The notes beneath the pieces were generated by a model. That model worked only from the letters and a program-made list of their open reading frames with translations, was not told the origin of the DNA and did not search any database. A DNA stretch of 64,000 bases, taken from contig NZ_JADZ01000012.1 of NCBI RefSeq assembly GCF_000518645.1, forward strand, positions 1 through 64,000, written 5' to 3'. Positions 29,902 to 39,358 of the stretch are shown piece by piece. The translations under genes and the position numbers were made by a program. The DNA is from Curvibacter gracilis ATCC BAA-807. GTDB taxonomy: Bacteria > Pseudomonadota > Gammaproteobacteria > Burkholderiales > Burkholderiaceae_C. The stretch's first letter is position 1, and each line of letters starts with the position of its first letter.

Positions 29902-30705
29902 TTAGTTGAGTTCGTTCCTGTAGTGATGGGTGTCGGTGCGGTAAAGACCGCGCCGCAGTTCCATGGGGGTGTTGTTGTAGGTGTAGGCCACGCGCTCCAC
30001 GCTCAGCAGAGGGGTTTGCGGGCTGATCTGCAGCAGACGGGCCTGTGTTTCGTCGGGCAGGACGGCCTTGATTTTTTCTTCGGCGCGGACCATGCGCACG
30101 CCAAATTCGAGCTCGAACATGGCGTAGGTGGCGCCATGAAACTGAGCCATTTGCTCGGCTGTCAGGCCCTTGAAAGCCTGACCCGGCAACCAGAGGTCTT
30201 CCAGGATGGTGGGCACGCCGCCGAAGGCGAGGATCCTGCGCACCTGCAGCACGGCGTCGCCGCTGCGCAGGGCCAGGGGGCGCGCCACTTCGGCGCTGGC
30301 GCGGGCGCGCCGGCACTCGATGATGGTGCGCTGGGCCGGGCCTTCGGCCGCGATGTCGCCGACATCGGGTTTGAGCTTCAGGAAGCGGTACTGGACGTGC
30401 TGCTCGGCATGGGTGGCCACGAAGGTCCCCTTGCCCTGGCGGCGCACCACCAGGTTGTCGGCCGCCAACTCATCGATGGCCTTGCGCACCGTGCCCTGGC
30501 TGACCCGGTAGCGCGCAGCCAGATCCATCTCACTGGGGATGGCCTCGCCGGGCTTCCAGTCGCCCGCCTGCAGGCTTTGCAGGATCAGGCCTTTGATCTG
30601 TTGGTACAGTGGGCTGAAGGCGGGGGTGACCATGCCGCCCGCGTCCGGGGAACTGGCGTCGGAAAGGCTCAGCGAGGGCGGTGGCATGGTGGCGTCGGGT
30701 GGCAT
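29902..30705 (-). CDS. GntR-family regulator (HutC/UTRA type) beside TCA genes
   Basis: A 267-residue regulator. The winged HTH covers residues about 30-95 (PLYQQIKGLILQSL, then YRVSQGTVRKAIDELAADNL), with GKGTFVATHAEQH as the linker. The UTRA ligand domain follows. The start is uncertain: ATGs at 30705 and 30687 are both free of a clear ribosome site. It lies between sdhC and mdh, divergent from mdh, with a palindrome at 30760-30771 in the shared gap. It probably controls mdh or the sdh operon; the ligand is unknown. Confidence 0.88.
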   Translation of the reverse strand: MPPDATMPPPSLSLSDASSPDAGGMVTPAFSPLYQQIKGLILQSLQAGDWKPGEAIPSEMDLAARYRVSQGTVRKAIDELAADNLVVRRQGKGTFVATHAEQHVQYRFLKLKPDVGDIAAEGPAQRTIIECRRARASAEVARPLALRSGDAVLQVRRILAFGGVPTILEDLWLPGQAFKGLTAEQMAQFHGATYAMFELEFGVRMVRAEEKIKAVLPDETQARLLQISPQTPLLSVERVAYTYNNTPMELRRGLYRTDTHHYRNELN

Positions 30706-30759
30706 CGGGCTTGGCGTGGTCCGCGTGAATTTTTCAACGCGGCGCGGGTTCGCATCATA

Positions 30760-30771
30760 TCTTATATAAGA
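30760..30771. promoter_or_regulatory. Palindromic operator candidate between GntR gene and mdh
   Basis: TCTTATATAAGA is a perfect 12-bp palindrome, followed at once by a second half-site CATAAGAC. It is AT-rich in a GC-rich genome and lies 11 bp upstream of the mdh -35. GntR/HutC regulators commonly bind such dyads. Confidence 0.6.
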
Positions 30772-30782
30772 CATAAGACAAA

Positions 30783-30812
30783 TTGACCGAGGTCCTGTAA
30801 CGAGAGTACACT
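30783..30812 (+). promoter_or_regulatory. mdh: Sigma-70 promoter of mdh
   Basis: TTGACC (30783-30788), an 18-bp spacer, then TACACT (30807-30812). It predicts a leader of about 85 bases before the mdh start codon. Confidence 0.6.
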
Positions 30813-30903
30813 CTTGTGCTGTTTCGCAGGCTCGGACGCTAGTTCCTGGGACAGGTCCAGCACTGTGGCGACACCCGTTTTACACAACCTCCTGGAGTTC
30901 CTC

Positions 30904-31890
30904 ATGAGCAAAAAGCCCGTCCGTGTTGCCGTTACCGGCGCCGCAGGCCAAATTGGTTACGCCCTGCTGTTCCGCATCGCCTCCGGCGAAATGCTGGGCA
31001 AGGACCAGCCGGTGATCCTGCAATTGCTGGAAATCCCCGACGAAAAGGCCCAGAACGCGCTCAAGGGCGTGATCATGGAGCTCGAAGACTGCGCCTTCCC
31101 GCTGCTGGCCGGCATTGAAGCCCACAGCGACCCGATGACCGCCTTCAAGGACACCGACTACGCCCTGCTGGTGGGTTCGCGTCCGCGCGGCCCGGGCATG
31201 GAACGTGCCGAGCTGCTGGCTGTCAACGGCGCCATCTTCATCGGCCAGGGCAAGGCCCTGAACGCCGTGGCTTCGCGCAACGTCAAGGTGCTGGTGGTCG
31301 GCAACCCCGCCAACACCAACGCCTACATCGCCATGAAGTCGGCCCCGGATCTGCCGGCCAAGAACTTCACCGCCATGCTGCGCCTGGACCACAACCGCGC
31401 TGCCTCGCAACTGGCTGCCAAGACCGGCAAGGCCGTGTCGGACATCGAAAAGTTGGCCGTGTGGGGCAACCACTCGCCCACCATGTACGCCGACTACCGT
31501 TTCGCCACCATCGGTGGTGAGTCGGTCAAGGCCCTGATCAACGACGAAACCTGGAACCGCGAAACCTTCCTGCCCACCGTGGGCAAGCGTGGCGCCGCCA
31601 TCATCGCCGCCCGCGGCCTGTCGTCGGCTGCTTCGGCTGCCAACGCCGCCATCGACCACATGCGCGACTGGGCCCTGGGCACCAACGGCAAGTGGGTCAC
31701 CATGGGCATCCCGTCGGATGGCTCCTACGGCATCCCCAAGGACGTCATGTTCGGCTTCCCGGTCACCACTGAAAACGGTGAGTACAAGATCGTTCAAGGT
31801 CTGGAAATCGACGCCTTCTCGCAAGAATGCATCGACAAGACCCTGAAGGAACTGACCGACGAGCAAGCTGGCGTGGCCCACCTGCTCTGA
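30904..31890 (+). CDS. mdh: Malate dehydrogenase
   Basis: NAD-dependent enzyme interconverting malate and oxaloacetate, 328 residues. The NAD fold is [21 protein letters not shown]. Substrate arginines lie in [15 protein letters not shown] and LRLDHNRA, and the catalytic His in VWGNHSPTM. The ATG at 30904 has CTGGAG about 10 bp upstream. It starts a rightward unit with the lyase-like gene, a small secreted protein and acnB. Confidence 0.98.
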   Translation: MSKKPVRVAVTGAAGQIGYALLFRIASGEMLGKDQPVILQLLEIPDEKAQNALKGVIMELEDCAFPLLAGIEAHSDPMTAFKDTDYALLVGSRPRGPGMERAELLAVNGAIFIGQGKALNAVASRNVKVLVVGNPANTNAYIAMKSAPDLPAKNFTAMLRLDHNRAASQLAAKTGKAVSDIEKLAVWGNHSPTMYADYRFATIGGESVKALINDETWNRETFLPTVGKRGAAIIAARGLSSAASAANAAIDHMRDWALGTNGKWVTMGIPSDGSYGIPKDVMFGFPVTTENGEYKIVQGLEIDAFSQECIDKTLKELTDEQAGVAHLL

Positions 31891-31904
31891 TCGGACTGCA
31901 ATCC

Positions 31905-32897
31905 GTGAAGAAGCATCCGCGCGACGTCTTGCTGGAAGCCCAGGCCCAAAGGGGCCTGTTGCCGGTCTGTGACCATTACAGCGGCGTTGAGCTGCGGATG
32001 CGCAAAAGCCTGCAGCTGCAGGCAGAGATGACCGAGCGCCTGGGCACCTGTGTCTTCGACGTCACCCTTGACTGCGAAGACGGCGCTCCGGCCGGTGGCG
32101 AGGCAGAACATGCCGCGCTGGTCGCCGAGCTGGCCCTGGGCGCTGCGCCCGGCGCCCGCGTGGCGGCCCGTGTCCACCCGGTCGACCACCCCTCTTTTGA
32201 CGCCGACGTGCAGACCATCGTGGGTCGCGCCGGAGCCCGCCTGTGCCATGTGATGGTGCCCAAGGTGGAATCTGTGCAAGACGTCGAGCGCGCAGCCCGT
32301 GCCCTGGCGGCTGCGGGCCACCCTGATCTTCCGCTGCAGGTGCTGATCGAGTCGCCTGCCGCCGTCCACCGTGCCTTCGACATCGCGGCCTGCCCCCAGG
32401 TGCAGTCGCTGAGCTTCGGCCTGATGGACTTCGTCTCGGCCCACGCGGGTGCGATTCCCTCTGCGGGCATGGGGGCTGCCGGGCAGTTCACCCACCCGCT
32501 GGTGGTGCGTGCCAAGCTTGAGATCGCCTCGGCGGCCCACGCCCACGGCAAAGTGCCCTCGCATTGCGTGGTCACCGAATTCAGCGACATGGCCGTGATG
32601 CGCGCCGCCGCCCAGAAGGCCGCGCGTGAGTTCGGCTATGCCCGCATGTGGAGCATCCACCCTTCGCAAATCCAGCCCATCCTCGAGGCCTTTTCGCCCG
32701 ATGAGCGGGAGATCGAGACCGCAACGCGCATCATCATGGCGGCGGAGGCCGCTGATTGGGCCCCGATCAGCCACGCCTCGCAGCTGCATGACCGCGCGAG
32801 TTACCGTTATTTCTGGCAAGTGCTGGAGCGCGCCCACCAAACCGGCTGCGCCCTGCCTGCCGAGGCGCAGGCGTATTTCGCGCCTGCCCACCCTTGA
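31905..32897 (+). CDS. HpcH/HpaI aldolase / citrate lyase beta-like (CoA ester lyase)
   Basis: A TIM-barrel enzyme of 330 residues in the CitE/malyl-CoA lyase superfamily. Magnesium-binding residues are expected in VLIESPAAVHRAF (Glu) and SFGLMDFV (Asp), with FDVTLDCEDGAP near the N-terminus. The likely GTG start at 31905 lies 14 bp after the mdh stop; no suitable ATG exists before the conserved part. Relatives split malyl-CoA, citramalyl-CoA or similar. Its position between mdh and acnB suggests a role in C4/C5 acid metabolism, but no substrate can be assigned. Confidence 0.82.
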   Translation: MKKHPRDVLLEAQAQRGLLPVCDHYSGVELRMRKSLQLQAEMTERLGTCVFDVTLDCEDGAPAGGEAEHAALVAELALGAAPGARVAARVHPVDHPSFDADVQTIVGRAGARLCHVMVPKVESVQDVERAARALAAAGHPDLPLQVLIESPAAVHRAFDIAACPQVQSLSFGLMDFVSAHAGAIPSAGMGAAGQFTHPLVVRAKLEIASAAHAHGKVPSHCVVTEFSDMAVMRAAAQKAAREFGYARMWSIHPSQIQPILEAFSPDEREIETATRIIMAAEAADWAPISHASQLHDRASYRYFWQVLERAHQTGCALPAEAQAYFAPAHP

Positions 32898-32918
32898 CCG
32901 ACCCCGGGAGTTACAAGC

Positions 32919-33482
32919 ATGAAACATCTGATCGCAGCAGCCCTGATCCTGGGTGCCAGCACCCTGGCCCTGGCCCAGAATCCGACGGCTGACACGGCCC
33001 ACAAGGCCCACAGCGAAAAGAGCGCCAAGGCCAAGGCCAAGCCCAGCGCCAGCCGCACCGAAATCAAGAGCACCGCCAAGAACATGGCCGCCGGTGTGGA
33101 GGCCGCCGAGGCCGCCCTGTCGCCCGAAGAGCTGGCCCTGGCCGACCGTGTGCACACCGGCCGCATCCCCTGCGAGCTGGGTGCCTACGTGACCGTCACG
33201 GCCGACGAGAAGGCCCCCGGCTACTTCAATGTGGTGGGCAAGGGCTTCAAGTACCGCATGTCGCCGGTGGCGAGCCGCACAGGTGCTCTGCGCCTGGAAG
33301 ACGAGAAGGCTGGCGCCGTGTGGATCCAGATCGCCAACAAATCGATGCTGATGAACCAGAAGCTGGGCCAACGCCTGGCCGACGAGTGCATGAGCCCGGA
33401 ACAGGCCATTGTGGCCGACAGCCTGCGCAAGAACCCGGCCCCAAGCTTGCTTGACACCCCGGCCACCGCGCTGGCCAAGTGA
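32919..33482 (+). CDS. Periplasmic protein of unknown function
   Basis: A 187-residue protein with a clear signal peptide (MKHLIAAALILGASTLALAQ) and a Lys/Ala-rich linker up to about residue 60. The rest is a compact domain with two cysteines: Cys86 in GRIPCELGAYVTVTADE and one in LADECMSPEQA, which might pair. I do not recognise a named family. It lies 21 bp after the lyase gene, in the mdh-acnB stretch, where I believe a similar small secreted protein is common in Comamonadaceae. Confidence 0.75.
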   Translation: MKHLIAAALILGASTLALAQNPTADTAHKAHSEKSAKAKAKPSASRTEIKSTAKNMAAGVEAAEAALSPEELALADRVHTGRIPCELGAYVTVTADEKAPGYFNVVGKGFKYRMSPVASRTGALRLEDEKAGAVWIQIANKSMLMNQKLGQRLADECMSPEQAIVADSLRKNPAPSLLDTPATALAK

Positions 33483-33540
33483 ACTTCAGATTTTCAAAAA
33501 CCGCCCCACTATCCCCTTAGTGAACTGACAGGAGAACAAC

Positions 33541-36132
33541 ATGTTGCAAGCCTACCGCCAACACGCTGCCGAACGCGCAGCCCTGGGCATTCCGCCCCTG
33601 CCGCTGGATGCCAAGCAAGTCGCCGACCTGATCGAACTGATCAAGAACCCGCCGGCGGGTGAAGACGCCTTCCTGCTCGACCTGCTGACCCATCGCGTGC
33701 CCCCGGGCGTGGACGATGCCGCCAAGGTCAAGGCCAGCTTCCTGGCTGCCGTGGCGCATGGCGACATCGCTGTGGCCCTGATCTCCAAGGCCAAGGCCAC
33801 CGAGCTGCTGGGCACCATGGTGGGCGGCTACAACGTGCACCCCCTGATCGAACTGCTGGACGACGCTGAAGTGGCTGCCGTGGCCGCCGAAGGCCTCAAG
33901 AAGACCCTGCTGATGTTCGACTTCTTCAACGACGTGGCCGAAAAGGCCAAGGCCGGCAACGCCAAGGCCAAGGAAGTCGTGCAGAGCTGGGCTGACGCCG
34001 AGTGGTTCACCACCCGGCCTGAAGTCGAGAAGAAGATCACCGTCACCGTGTTCAAGGTGCCTGGCGAAACCAACACCGACGACCTGTCGCCCGCACCTGA
34101 CGCCTGGAGCCGCCCGGACATCCCGCTGCACTACCTGGCCATGCTGAAGAACACCCGTCCTGACGCGGCCTTCAAGCCCGAGGAAGACGGCAAGCGCGGT
34201 CCGATGCAGTTCATCGAAGACCTCAAGAAGAAGGGCCACCTGGTGGCCTACGTGGGCGACGTGGTGGGCACCGGCTCCAGCCGCAAATCGGCCACCAACA
34301 GCGTGATCTGGGCCACCGGCCAGGACATCCCCTTCGTGCCCAACAAGCGCTTTGGTGGCGTGACCCTGGGCGGCAAGATCGCCCCCATCTTCTTCAACAC
34401 GCAAGAAGACTCGGGCTCGCTGCCGATCGAAGTCGATGTGTCCAAGCTCGAAATGGGCGACGTGGTCGACATCCTGCCGTACGAAGGCAAGATCGTGAAG
34501 AACGGCGAAACCGTCTCCGAGTTCAAGCTCAAGAGCGATGTGCTGTTTGACGAAGTGCGCGCCGGTGGCCGTATCAACCTGATCATCGGCCGTTCGCTGA
34601 CCGCCAAGGCCCGTGAATTCCTGGGCCTGGGTGCTTCCACCCTGTTCCGTCTGCCGCAGGCACCTGCCGCCACCAACGCTGGCTTCACCTTGGCCCAGAA
34701 GATGGTTGGCCGCGCCGTCGGCCTGCCCGAAGGTCAAGGCGTGCGCCCGGGCACCTACTGCGAACCCAAGATGACCACCGTGGGCTCGCAGGACACCACC
34801 GGCCCCATGACCCGTGACGAGCTGAAGGACCTGGCTTGCCTGGGCTTCTCGGCCGACCTGGTGATGCAGTCTTTCTGCCACACAGCAGCCTACCCCAAGC
34901 CGGTGGACGTCAAGACCCACCGCGAACTGCCGGCCTTCATCAGCAGCCGCGGCGGCGTGGCCCTGCGCCCGGGCGACGGCGTGATCCACAGCTGGCTGAA
35001 CCGCCTGCTGCTGCCTGACACCGTCGGTACCGGTGGCGACTCGCACACCCGCTTCCCGATCGGTATCTCGTTCCCGGCAGGTTCCGGCCTGGTGGCCTTC
35101 GGCGCCGCCACCGGCGTGATGCCCCTGGACATGCCGGAATCGGTGCTGGTCCGCTTCAAGGGCCAGATGCAACCCGGCGTCACCCTGCGTGACCTGGTGC
35201 ATGCCATCCCGCTGTACGCCATCAAGGCCGGTCTGCTGACCGTGGCCAAGGCCGGCAAGAAGAACGTGTTCTCGGGCCGCATCCTCGAAATCGAAGGCCT
35301 GCCTGACCTCAAGGTCGAGCAAGCGTTCGAGCTGTCCGACGCCTCGGCCGAGCGCTCGGCTGCCGGCTGCACCATCAAGCTCAACCCCGAGCCGATCAAG
35401 GAATACCTCACCAGCAACGTCGTGCTGATGAAGAACATGATCGCCGACGGTTACGCCGATGCCCGCACCCTGCAACGCCGCATCGAGAAGGTCGAAGCCT
35501 GGCTGGCCCAGCCCAATCTGCTCGAAGCCGACAAGGACGCCGAATATGCGGCCGTCATCGAGATCGACCTGGCCGACATCAAGGAGCCGATCGTCTGCTG
35601 CCCGAACGACCCGGATGACGCCAAGTTCCTGTCCGAAGTGGCCGGCACCAAGATCGATGAGTCCTTCATCGGTTCGTGCATGACCAACATCGGTCACTTC
35701 CGCGCTGCAGCCAAGCTGCTGGGCGGCCAGCGCGATATCCCCGTCAAGCTGTGGGTGGCCCCGCCGACCAAGATGGACCAGAGCGAGCTGATCAAGGAAG
35801 GCCATTACGCCGCCTTCGGCACCGCCGGTGCCCGCACCGAAATGCCGGGCTGCTCGCTGTGCATGGGCAACCAGGCCCAGGTGCGCGAAGGTGCCACCGT
35901 CATCTCGACCAGCACCCGCAACTTCCCGAACCGCCTGGGCAAGAACACCAACGTGTTCCTGGGCTCGGCCGAACTGGCCGCCATCGCCTCCAAGCTGGGC
36001 AAGCTGCCCACCGTGGCCGAGTACCACGAAGCCATGGGCATCGTGAACAAGGACGGCGCCTCGATCTACAAGTACCTCAACTTCAACCAGATCGAAGAGT
36101 ACGCAGAAGTGGCCAAGGGCGTGAGCGCCTGA
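33541..36132 (+). CDS. acnB: Bifunctional aconitate hydratase 2 / 2-methylisocitrate dehydratase
   Basis: An 863-residue AcnB-type aconitase. It begins with the HEAT-like domain ([20 protein letters not shown]), then the swivel domain with [12 protein letters not shown], then the catalytic core. The [4Fe-4S] ligands are Cys713 (GSCMTN) and Cys771/Cys774 (PGCSLCMGN). The start at 33541 is preceded by AGGAGAACA. It ends the mdh unit and is followed by two strong hairpin terminators. Confidence 0.98.
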   Translation: MLQAYRQHAAERAALGIPPLPLDAKQVADLIELIKNPPAGEDAFLLDLLTHRVPPGVDDAAKVKASFLAAVAHGDIAVALISKAKATELLGTMVGGYNVHPLIELLDDAEVAAVAAEGLKKTLLMFDFFNDVAEKAKAGNAKAKEVVQSWADAEWFTTRPEVEKKITVTVFKVPGETNTDDLSPAPDAWSRPDIPLHYLAMLKNTRPDAAFKPEEDGKRGPMQFIEDLKKKGHLVAYVGDVVGTGSSRKSATNSVIWATGQDIPFVPNKRFGGVTLGGKIAPIFFNTQEDSGSLPIEVDVSKLEMGDVVDILPYEGKIVKNGETVSEFKLKSDVLFDEVRAGGRINLIIGRSLTAKAREFLGLGASTLFRLPQAPAATNAGFTLAQKMVGRAVGLPEGQGVRPGTYCEPKMTTVGSQDTTGPMTRDELKDLACLGFSADLVMQSFCHTAAYPKPVDVKTHRELPAFISSRGGVALRPGDGVIHSWLNRLLLPDTVGTGGDSHTRFPIGISFPAGSGLVAFGAATGVMPLDMPESVLVRFKGQMQPGVTLRDLVHAIPLYAIKAGLLTVAKAGKKNVFSGRILEIEGLPDLKVEQAFELSDASAERSAAGCTIKLNPEPIKEYLTSNVVLMKNMIADGYADARTLQRRIEKVEAWLAQPNLLEADKDAEYAAVIEIDLADIKEPIVCCPNDPDDAKFLSEVAGTKIDESFIGSCMTNIGHFRAAAKLLGGQRDIPVKLWVAPPTKMDQSELIKEGHYAAFGTAGARTEMPGCSLCMGNQAQVREGATVISTSTRNFPNRLGKNTNVFLGSAELAAIASKLGKLPTVAEYHEAMGIVNKDGASIYKYLNFNQIEEYAEVAKGVSA

Positions 36133-36156
36133 GGACCCAGGGCCTGAAAAGGCCTT

Positions 36157-36185
36157 GTTTCAGCCTCGCGGCTGAAACGCTTTTT
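36157..36185 (+). terminator. Rho-independent terminator after acnB (first)
   Basis: Stem GTTTCAGCC / GGCTGAAAC, TCGC loop, followed two bases later by TTTTT. Confidence 0.85.
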
Positions 36186-36192
36186 CCAAAAG

Positions 36193-36226
36193 AAAGCCCC
36201 GCCGGATCACACCGGCGGGGCTTTTT
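36193..36226. terminator. Second terminator between acnB and DUF3597 gene
   Basis: A 13-bp perfect stem AAAGCCCCGCCGG / CCGGCGGGGCTTT with a 6-base loop, followed by more T residues. It stands between convergent genes and may serve both. Confidence 0.85.
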
Positions 36227-36280
36227 GTTTTTGTCAGCCTGGCGACCCCAGGTTTCCCAAGGAGCGCGCTGTGGGGCTGA

Positions 36281-36664
36281 TCAGTGCAGCAGCTCTGCCG
36301 GCACATTGCCCCCATTGGCGGCCAGCTTTTGCAGCACCGTCTTGTGCAGCCAGATGTTCATGGCGGCGGAGTCGCCCATCCGGTCGGCCGGGCAGCCCAG
36401 TTCGGTGGCCAGCGCCTTGCGGGCGGCCAGGCTGCTGTCCAGGCCCAGCAGCTTCATCAGGTCGACGATGGAGACCTTCCAGTTGAGCTTTTCGGCGTGG
36501 CTGGCGGCCAGTGCCTCCAGTTGGCCCAGCACGTCGACCTCGCTGATGGCCGTGGGGCCTGCGGTGGGCGCCGGCGCTGTGGGCGCGCTGGGCGCTTGCT
36601 CGGCGGCGGCCACGGCCTGTTCGCCGAAGCCCAGTTTGGAAAGAATGCTGCTGAAAAAGCCCAT
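36281..36664 (-). CDS. DUF3597 domain protein
   Basis: A 127-residue protein of a family without known function. It begins MGFFSSILSKLGFG, has an Ala/Pro linker (residues 20-40) and then the conserved domain: LNWKVSIVDLMKLLGLDSS, ARKALATELGCP and NIWLHKTVLQKLAANGGNVP. Family domains resemble those next to LysM or PRC-type modules, as far as I recall. The start at 36664 has GGGAG upstream. No partner gene is evident. Confidence 0.88.
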   Translation of the reverse strand: MGFFSSILSKLGFGEQAVAAAEQAPSAPTAPAPTAGPTAISEVDVLGQLEALAASHAEKLNWKVSIVDLMKLLGLDSSLAARKALATELGCPADRMGDSAAMNIWLHKTVLQKLAANGGNVPAELLH

Positions 36665-36777
36665 GGAGAACTCCCGGTGTTGAATGAAACCCGGTTGTAA
36701 CCTCGCCATGTGACGGCATGTCGGGTCTGCGAGAGCCAAAGTGTGACAAATACCTCCGAAGCGGTGCCGACGAAGGC

Positions 36778-38994
36778 TCAGGCGGCCGCGAGGCTGACGG
36801 CCACCCCGCTCAAGACCGAATTGCCCGACAGTGGGTCGCGTCTTTGTTCGTCCAGCAATGCATTCAGATTGACCCCGGGGCGCTCGGCTGCCAGGTTCAG
36901 CTGCGTTCCGGCTTGGTCGTGCCCCCAGCCGTGCGGCAGGCTGACCACGCCGGGCATCATGGCCGCGCTGAGCTGCACGGGCACCAGCAGGGCGTTGGCG
37001 GGTTGGTCGCTGCGGCTCAGGCGGGCCTGGGCGCCGTCTTGCAGGCCCAGGCGCTGGGCGTCGCTGGGGTGGACCAGCAGGGTGCAGCGCTCGGGCCCTT
37101 TGGCCAGGATGGGCAGGTTGTGCATCCAGCTGTTGTTCGAGCGCACGTCGCGCCGTCCGATCAGCGTCAGGGCCGGGGCGGGTTCATGCAGGGCGGCCGT
37201 GGCGCGTTGCAGGTCTTGCATCAGCGCCGGCGGCGTCAGGTCGATGCGGCCATCGGGTGTGCGCAGCAACTCGGGCAGGCGGGGCTGCAGCTCGCCCAGG
37301 TCCAGCCCGGCCGGGGCGGCCCGCACCTGATCCAGACTCAGCTTATAGGGGCCGCCACGCAGGGCCAGGTCCAGCAGGCGGTCCGGGCCCTGGAGGTGGC
37401 CGCTGGCGGCGCGGGCGGCGTCGGCCAGCTCGGCGGGCAGGCGCTTCAGCTCATCGGCAAAGTACTGGTCGTCCAGCGTCTGGCTGTCCTGGGGGCCTTG
37501 CGCGTCCTGGGCGATGGCGGCCAGCCGCAGCAGGCTTTGCCATTCGGCCGGCTGCTCTGCGGCGCGCTGGAAGACCGGCGCGCTGTAACGCGCGTGGTTG
37601 CGCCACGAGAGCTGAGGGAAGGGCACGTCGTAGTGCAGGTCTTCGAGCGGCGAGGGCGCGGGCAGGATCACATCGGCATGGCGCGTGGTCTCGTTGAGGT
37701 AAATGTCCAGGCTGACCATGAAGTCGAGCTGCCCCAGGGCCTTGGACAGGCGCTCGCCGTTGGGTGCCGAGAGCACCGGGTTGGTGGCGATCGTGATCAA
37801 GGCCCGCACAGCCCCTTCACCCGGGGTGTCGATCTCTTCGGCCAGGCAGCTGATGGGCAGTTCGCCCATCACCTCGGGGGCCGCACTGACGCGGCTGCTG
37901 AAGCGACCCAGCTTGACCCCGCGGCCCTGTCCGGCGGGGCCTGCCGTGTTGGCGGCAAAGGCGGCTGCCTTCGGGAACATGGATCCCCCCACCTGGTCGA
38001 GGTGGCCGGTGAGCAGGTTCAGCAGGTCGATCAGCCAGGTCGCCAAGCTACCGAAATCCTGCGTGCAGGTGCCGATGCGGCCATACAGCACAGCGCGCGG
38101 TGTGCTGGCCAACTCGGTGGCGAGGCGGGCGATGGTCTCGGCCGGCAACCCACAACGTTCGGCCACCACCTCGGGTGCAAAGGGGGCCACCGCCTGGCGC
38201 AGGTCCTCCAGCGATCCGATCAGGCCTTCGGCCACGCCGGCCCGAGCCAGGCCTGACTTGAACACGGTGTGCAGCATGCCCAGCAGCAGGAAGACGTCGG
38301 CGCCAGGGCGGATGAAATGGTGCTCATCGGCCAGGGCTGCGGTTTCGCTGCGGCGTGGGTCGATCACGATCAGTTTGCCGCCACGCGCCTGCAGGGCCTT
38401 GGCCTTGCCGCGGAAGTCGGGCACGGTCCACATGCTGCCGTTGCTGGCCACCGGGTTGGCCCCCAGCACCAGCAGCCAGTCGGTGCGGGTGATGTCGGGC
38501 ACCGGCACGCTCATCCAGTGCCCGTACATCAGCCCGCTGACCACATGACGTGGCATCTGATCCAGGGTGGCGGCGCTGAAGATGTTGCGCGTGCCCAGGG
38601 CCTTGAGCAGACGAGGGTAGTAGAGCATCAGCCCGATCTTGTGGGCGCTGGGGTTGCCGGCCACGGCGGCCACGCTGTGCCGCCCATGGCGCGCCTGGAC
38701 GGCCTGCAGGCGCTGCTCGATCTCGGCATAGGCCTCTTCCCAGCTCGCGGGCTCGAACTGGCCGTTGCGCTTGATCAGGGGCTGGCGCAGGCGGTCGGGG
38801 TCTTCGTGCAGGTCTTTCAGCGCCGCGCCCTTGGGGCAGATGTAGCCCTGGCTGAACACATCGTCGGCATGGCCGCTGATGCGGGTCACCCGGCCCTCGC
38901 TGACCTTGATTTCCAGGCCGCAGCAGGCCTCGCACAGGGGGCAGATGCGGTGGTGGGTGGTGGTGGTCGTGTTGGCGGGGCTTGTCTCAGTCAT
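36778..38994 (-). CDS. Molybdopterin (bis-MGD) oxidoreductase, stand-alone
   Basis: A 738-residue member of the DMSO-reductase superfamily. The N-terminal [4Fe-4S] site is Cys18, Cys21, Cys25 and Cys53 (CPLCEACC and YICPKG). MGD-binding motifs are LGANPVASNGSM, IDPRRSETA and the C-terminal VSLPHGWGHD. Where a Cys, Sec or Ser usually binds Mo, the stretch AATLDQMPRHV has no such residue; Asp145 is a candidate. There is no twin-arginine signal, so it is probably cytoplasmic, and no partner subunit lies adjacent. Electron partner and substrate are unknown. Confidence 0.88.
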   Translation of the reverse strand: MTETSPANTTTTTHHRICPLCEACCGLEIKVSEGRVTRISGHADDVFSQGYICPKGAALKDLHEDPDRLRQPLIKRNGQFEPASWEEAYAEIEQRLQAVQARHGRHSVAAVAGNPSAHKIGLMLYYPRLLKALGTRNIFSAATLDQMPRHVVSGLMYGHWMSVPVPDITRTDWLLVLGANPVASNGSMWTVPDFRGKAKALQARGGKLIVIDPRRSETAALADEHHFIRPGADVFLLLGMLHTVFKSGLARAGVAEGLIGSLEDLRQAVAPFAPEVVAERCGLPAETIARLATELASTPRAVLYGRIGTCTQDFGSLATWLIDLLNLLTGHLDQVGGSMFPKAAAFAANTAGPAGQGRGVKLGRFSSRVSAAPEVMGELPISCLAEEIDTPGEGAVRALITIATNPVLSAPNGERLSKALGQLDFMVSLDIYLNETTRHADVILPAPSPLEDLHYDVPFPQLSWRNHARYSAPVFQRAAEQPAEWQSLLRLAAIAQDAQGPQDSQTLDDQYFADELKRLPAELADAARAASGHLQGPDRLLDLALRGGPYKLSLDQVRAAPAGLDLGELQPRLPELLRTPDGRIDLTPPALMQDLQRATAALHEPAPALTLIGRRDVRSNNSWMHNLPILAKGPERCTLLVHPSDAQRLGLQDGAQARLSRSDQPANALLVPVQLSAAMMPGVVSLPHGWGHDQAGTQLNLAAERPGVNLNALLDEQRRDPLSGNSVLSGVAVSLAAA

Positions 38995-39141
38995 GGTGGG
39001 TGCTCGGTAGGCTCTTGATCGGGGTCATGCTGCCGCAGCGCTGTTGGCGGCGCGATCACACCCGCGACAGGCGGGTGTTGGGCGCGTGTGATCTGGTAGC
39101 CGGAGCCCCTGCCACAGGCCTGTCGCCAGCTTGTCACATTC

Positions 39142-39160
39142 GTCCACAGCTTCTGTGGAC
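39142..39160. repeat. Inverted repeat with DnaA-box-like arms
   Basis: GTCCACAG / CTGTGGAC with a CTT loop, 8 bp perfect. The right arm runs on to TGTGGACAA, one mismatch from the DnaA box TGTGGATAA. The gap 38995-39358 has no gene I can support; it holds this element, a palindrome at 39239-39252 and a terminator. Confidence 0.6.
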
Positions 39161-39238
39161 AACTTTGTGGGTGAGTGCATGAACAAGCTGCCAAAGCCTT
39201 GACTGGCGCGGCTTTCAACAGGCTGCTTACTGTTTGAG

Positions 39239-39252
39239 CAGGGTTAACCCTG
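39239..39252. repeat. Perfect 14-bp palindrome flanked by inverted arms
   Basis: CAGGGTTAACCCTG is fully palindromic. TTTCAACA (39213-39220) and TGTTGAAA (39253-39260) flank it as a further inverted pair. It is about 220-265 bp upstream of the molybdopterin oxidoreductase start. Confidence 0.55.
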
Positions 39253-39289
39253 TGTTGAAAACTGCGAATTTTGCTACCGAAATAAGAGC

Positions 39290-39316
39290 AAAAAAGGCCT
39301 GCGAAGCAGGCCTTTT
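39290..39316 (-). terminator. Rho-independent terminator of trhP
   Basis: Stem AAAAGGCCTGC / GCAGGCCTTTT with a GAA loop; the A-run at 39290-39295 gives a T-run on the minus strand. Lies 43 bp downstream of the trhP stop. Confidence 0.85.
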
Positions 39317-39358
39317 GGGGTGGTTGGGGGGTGGATCTGTGCTAGGCGTTCAAGCCCC

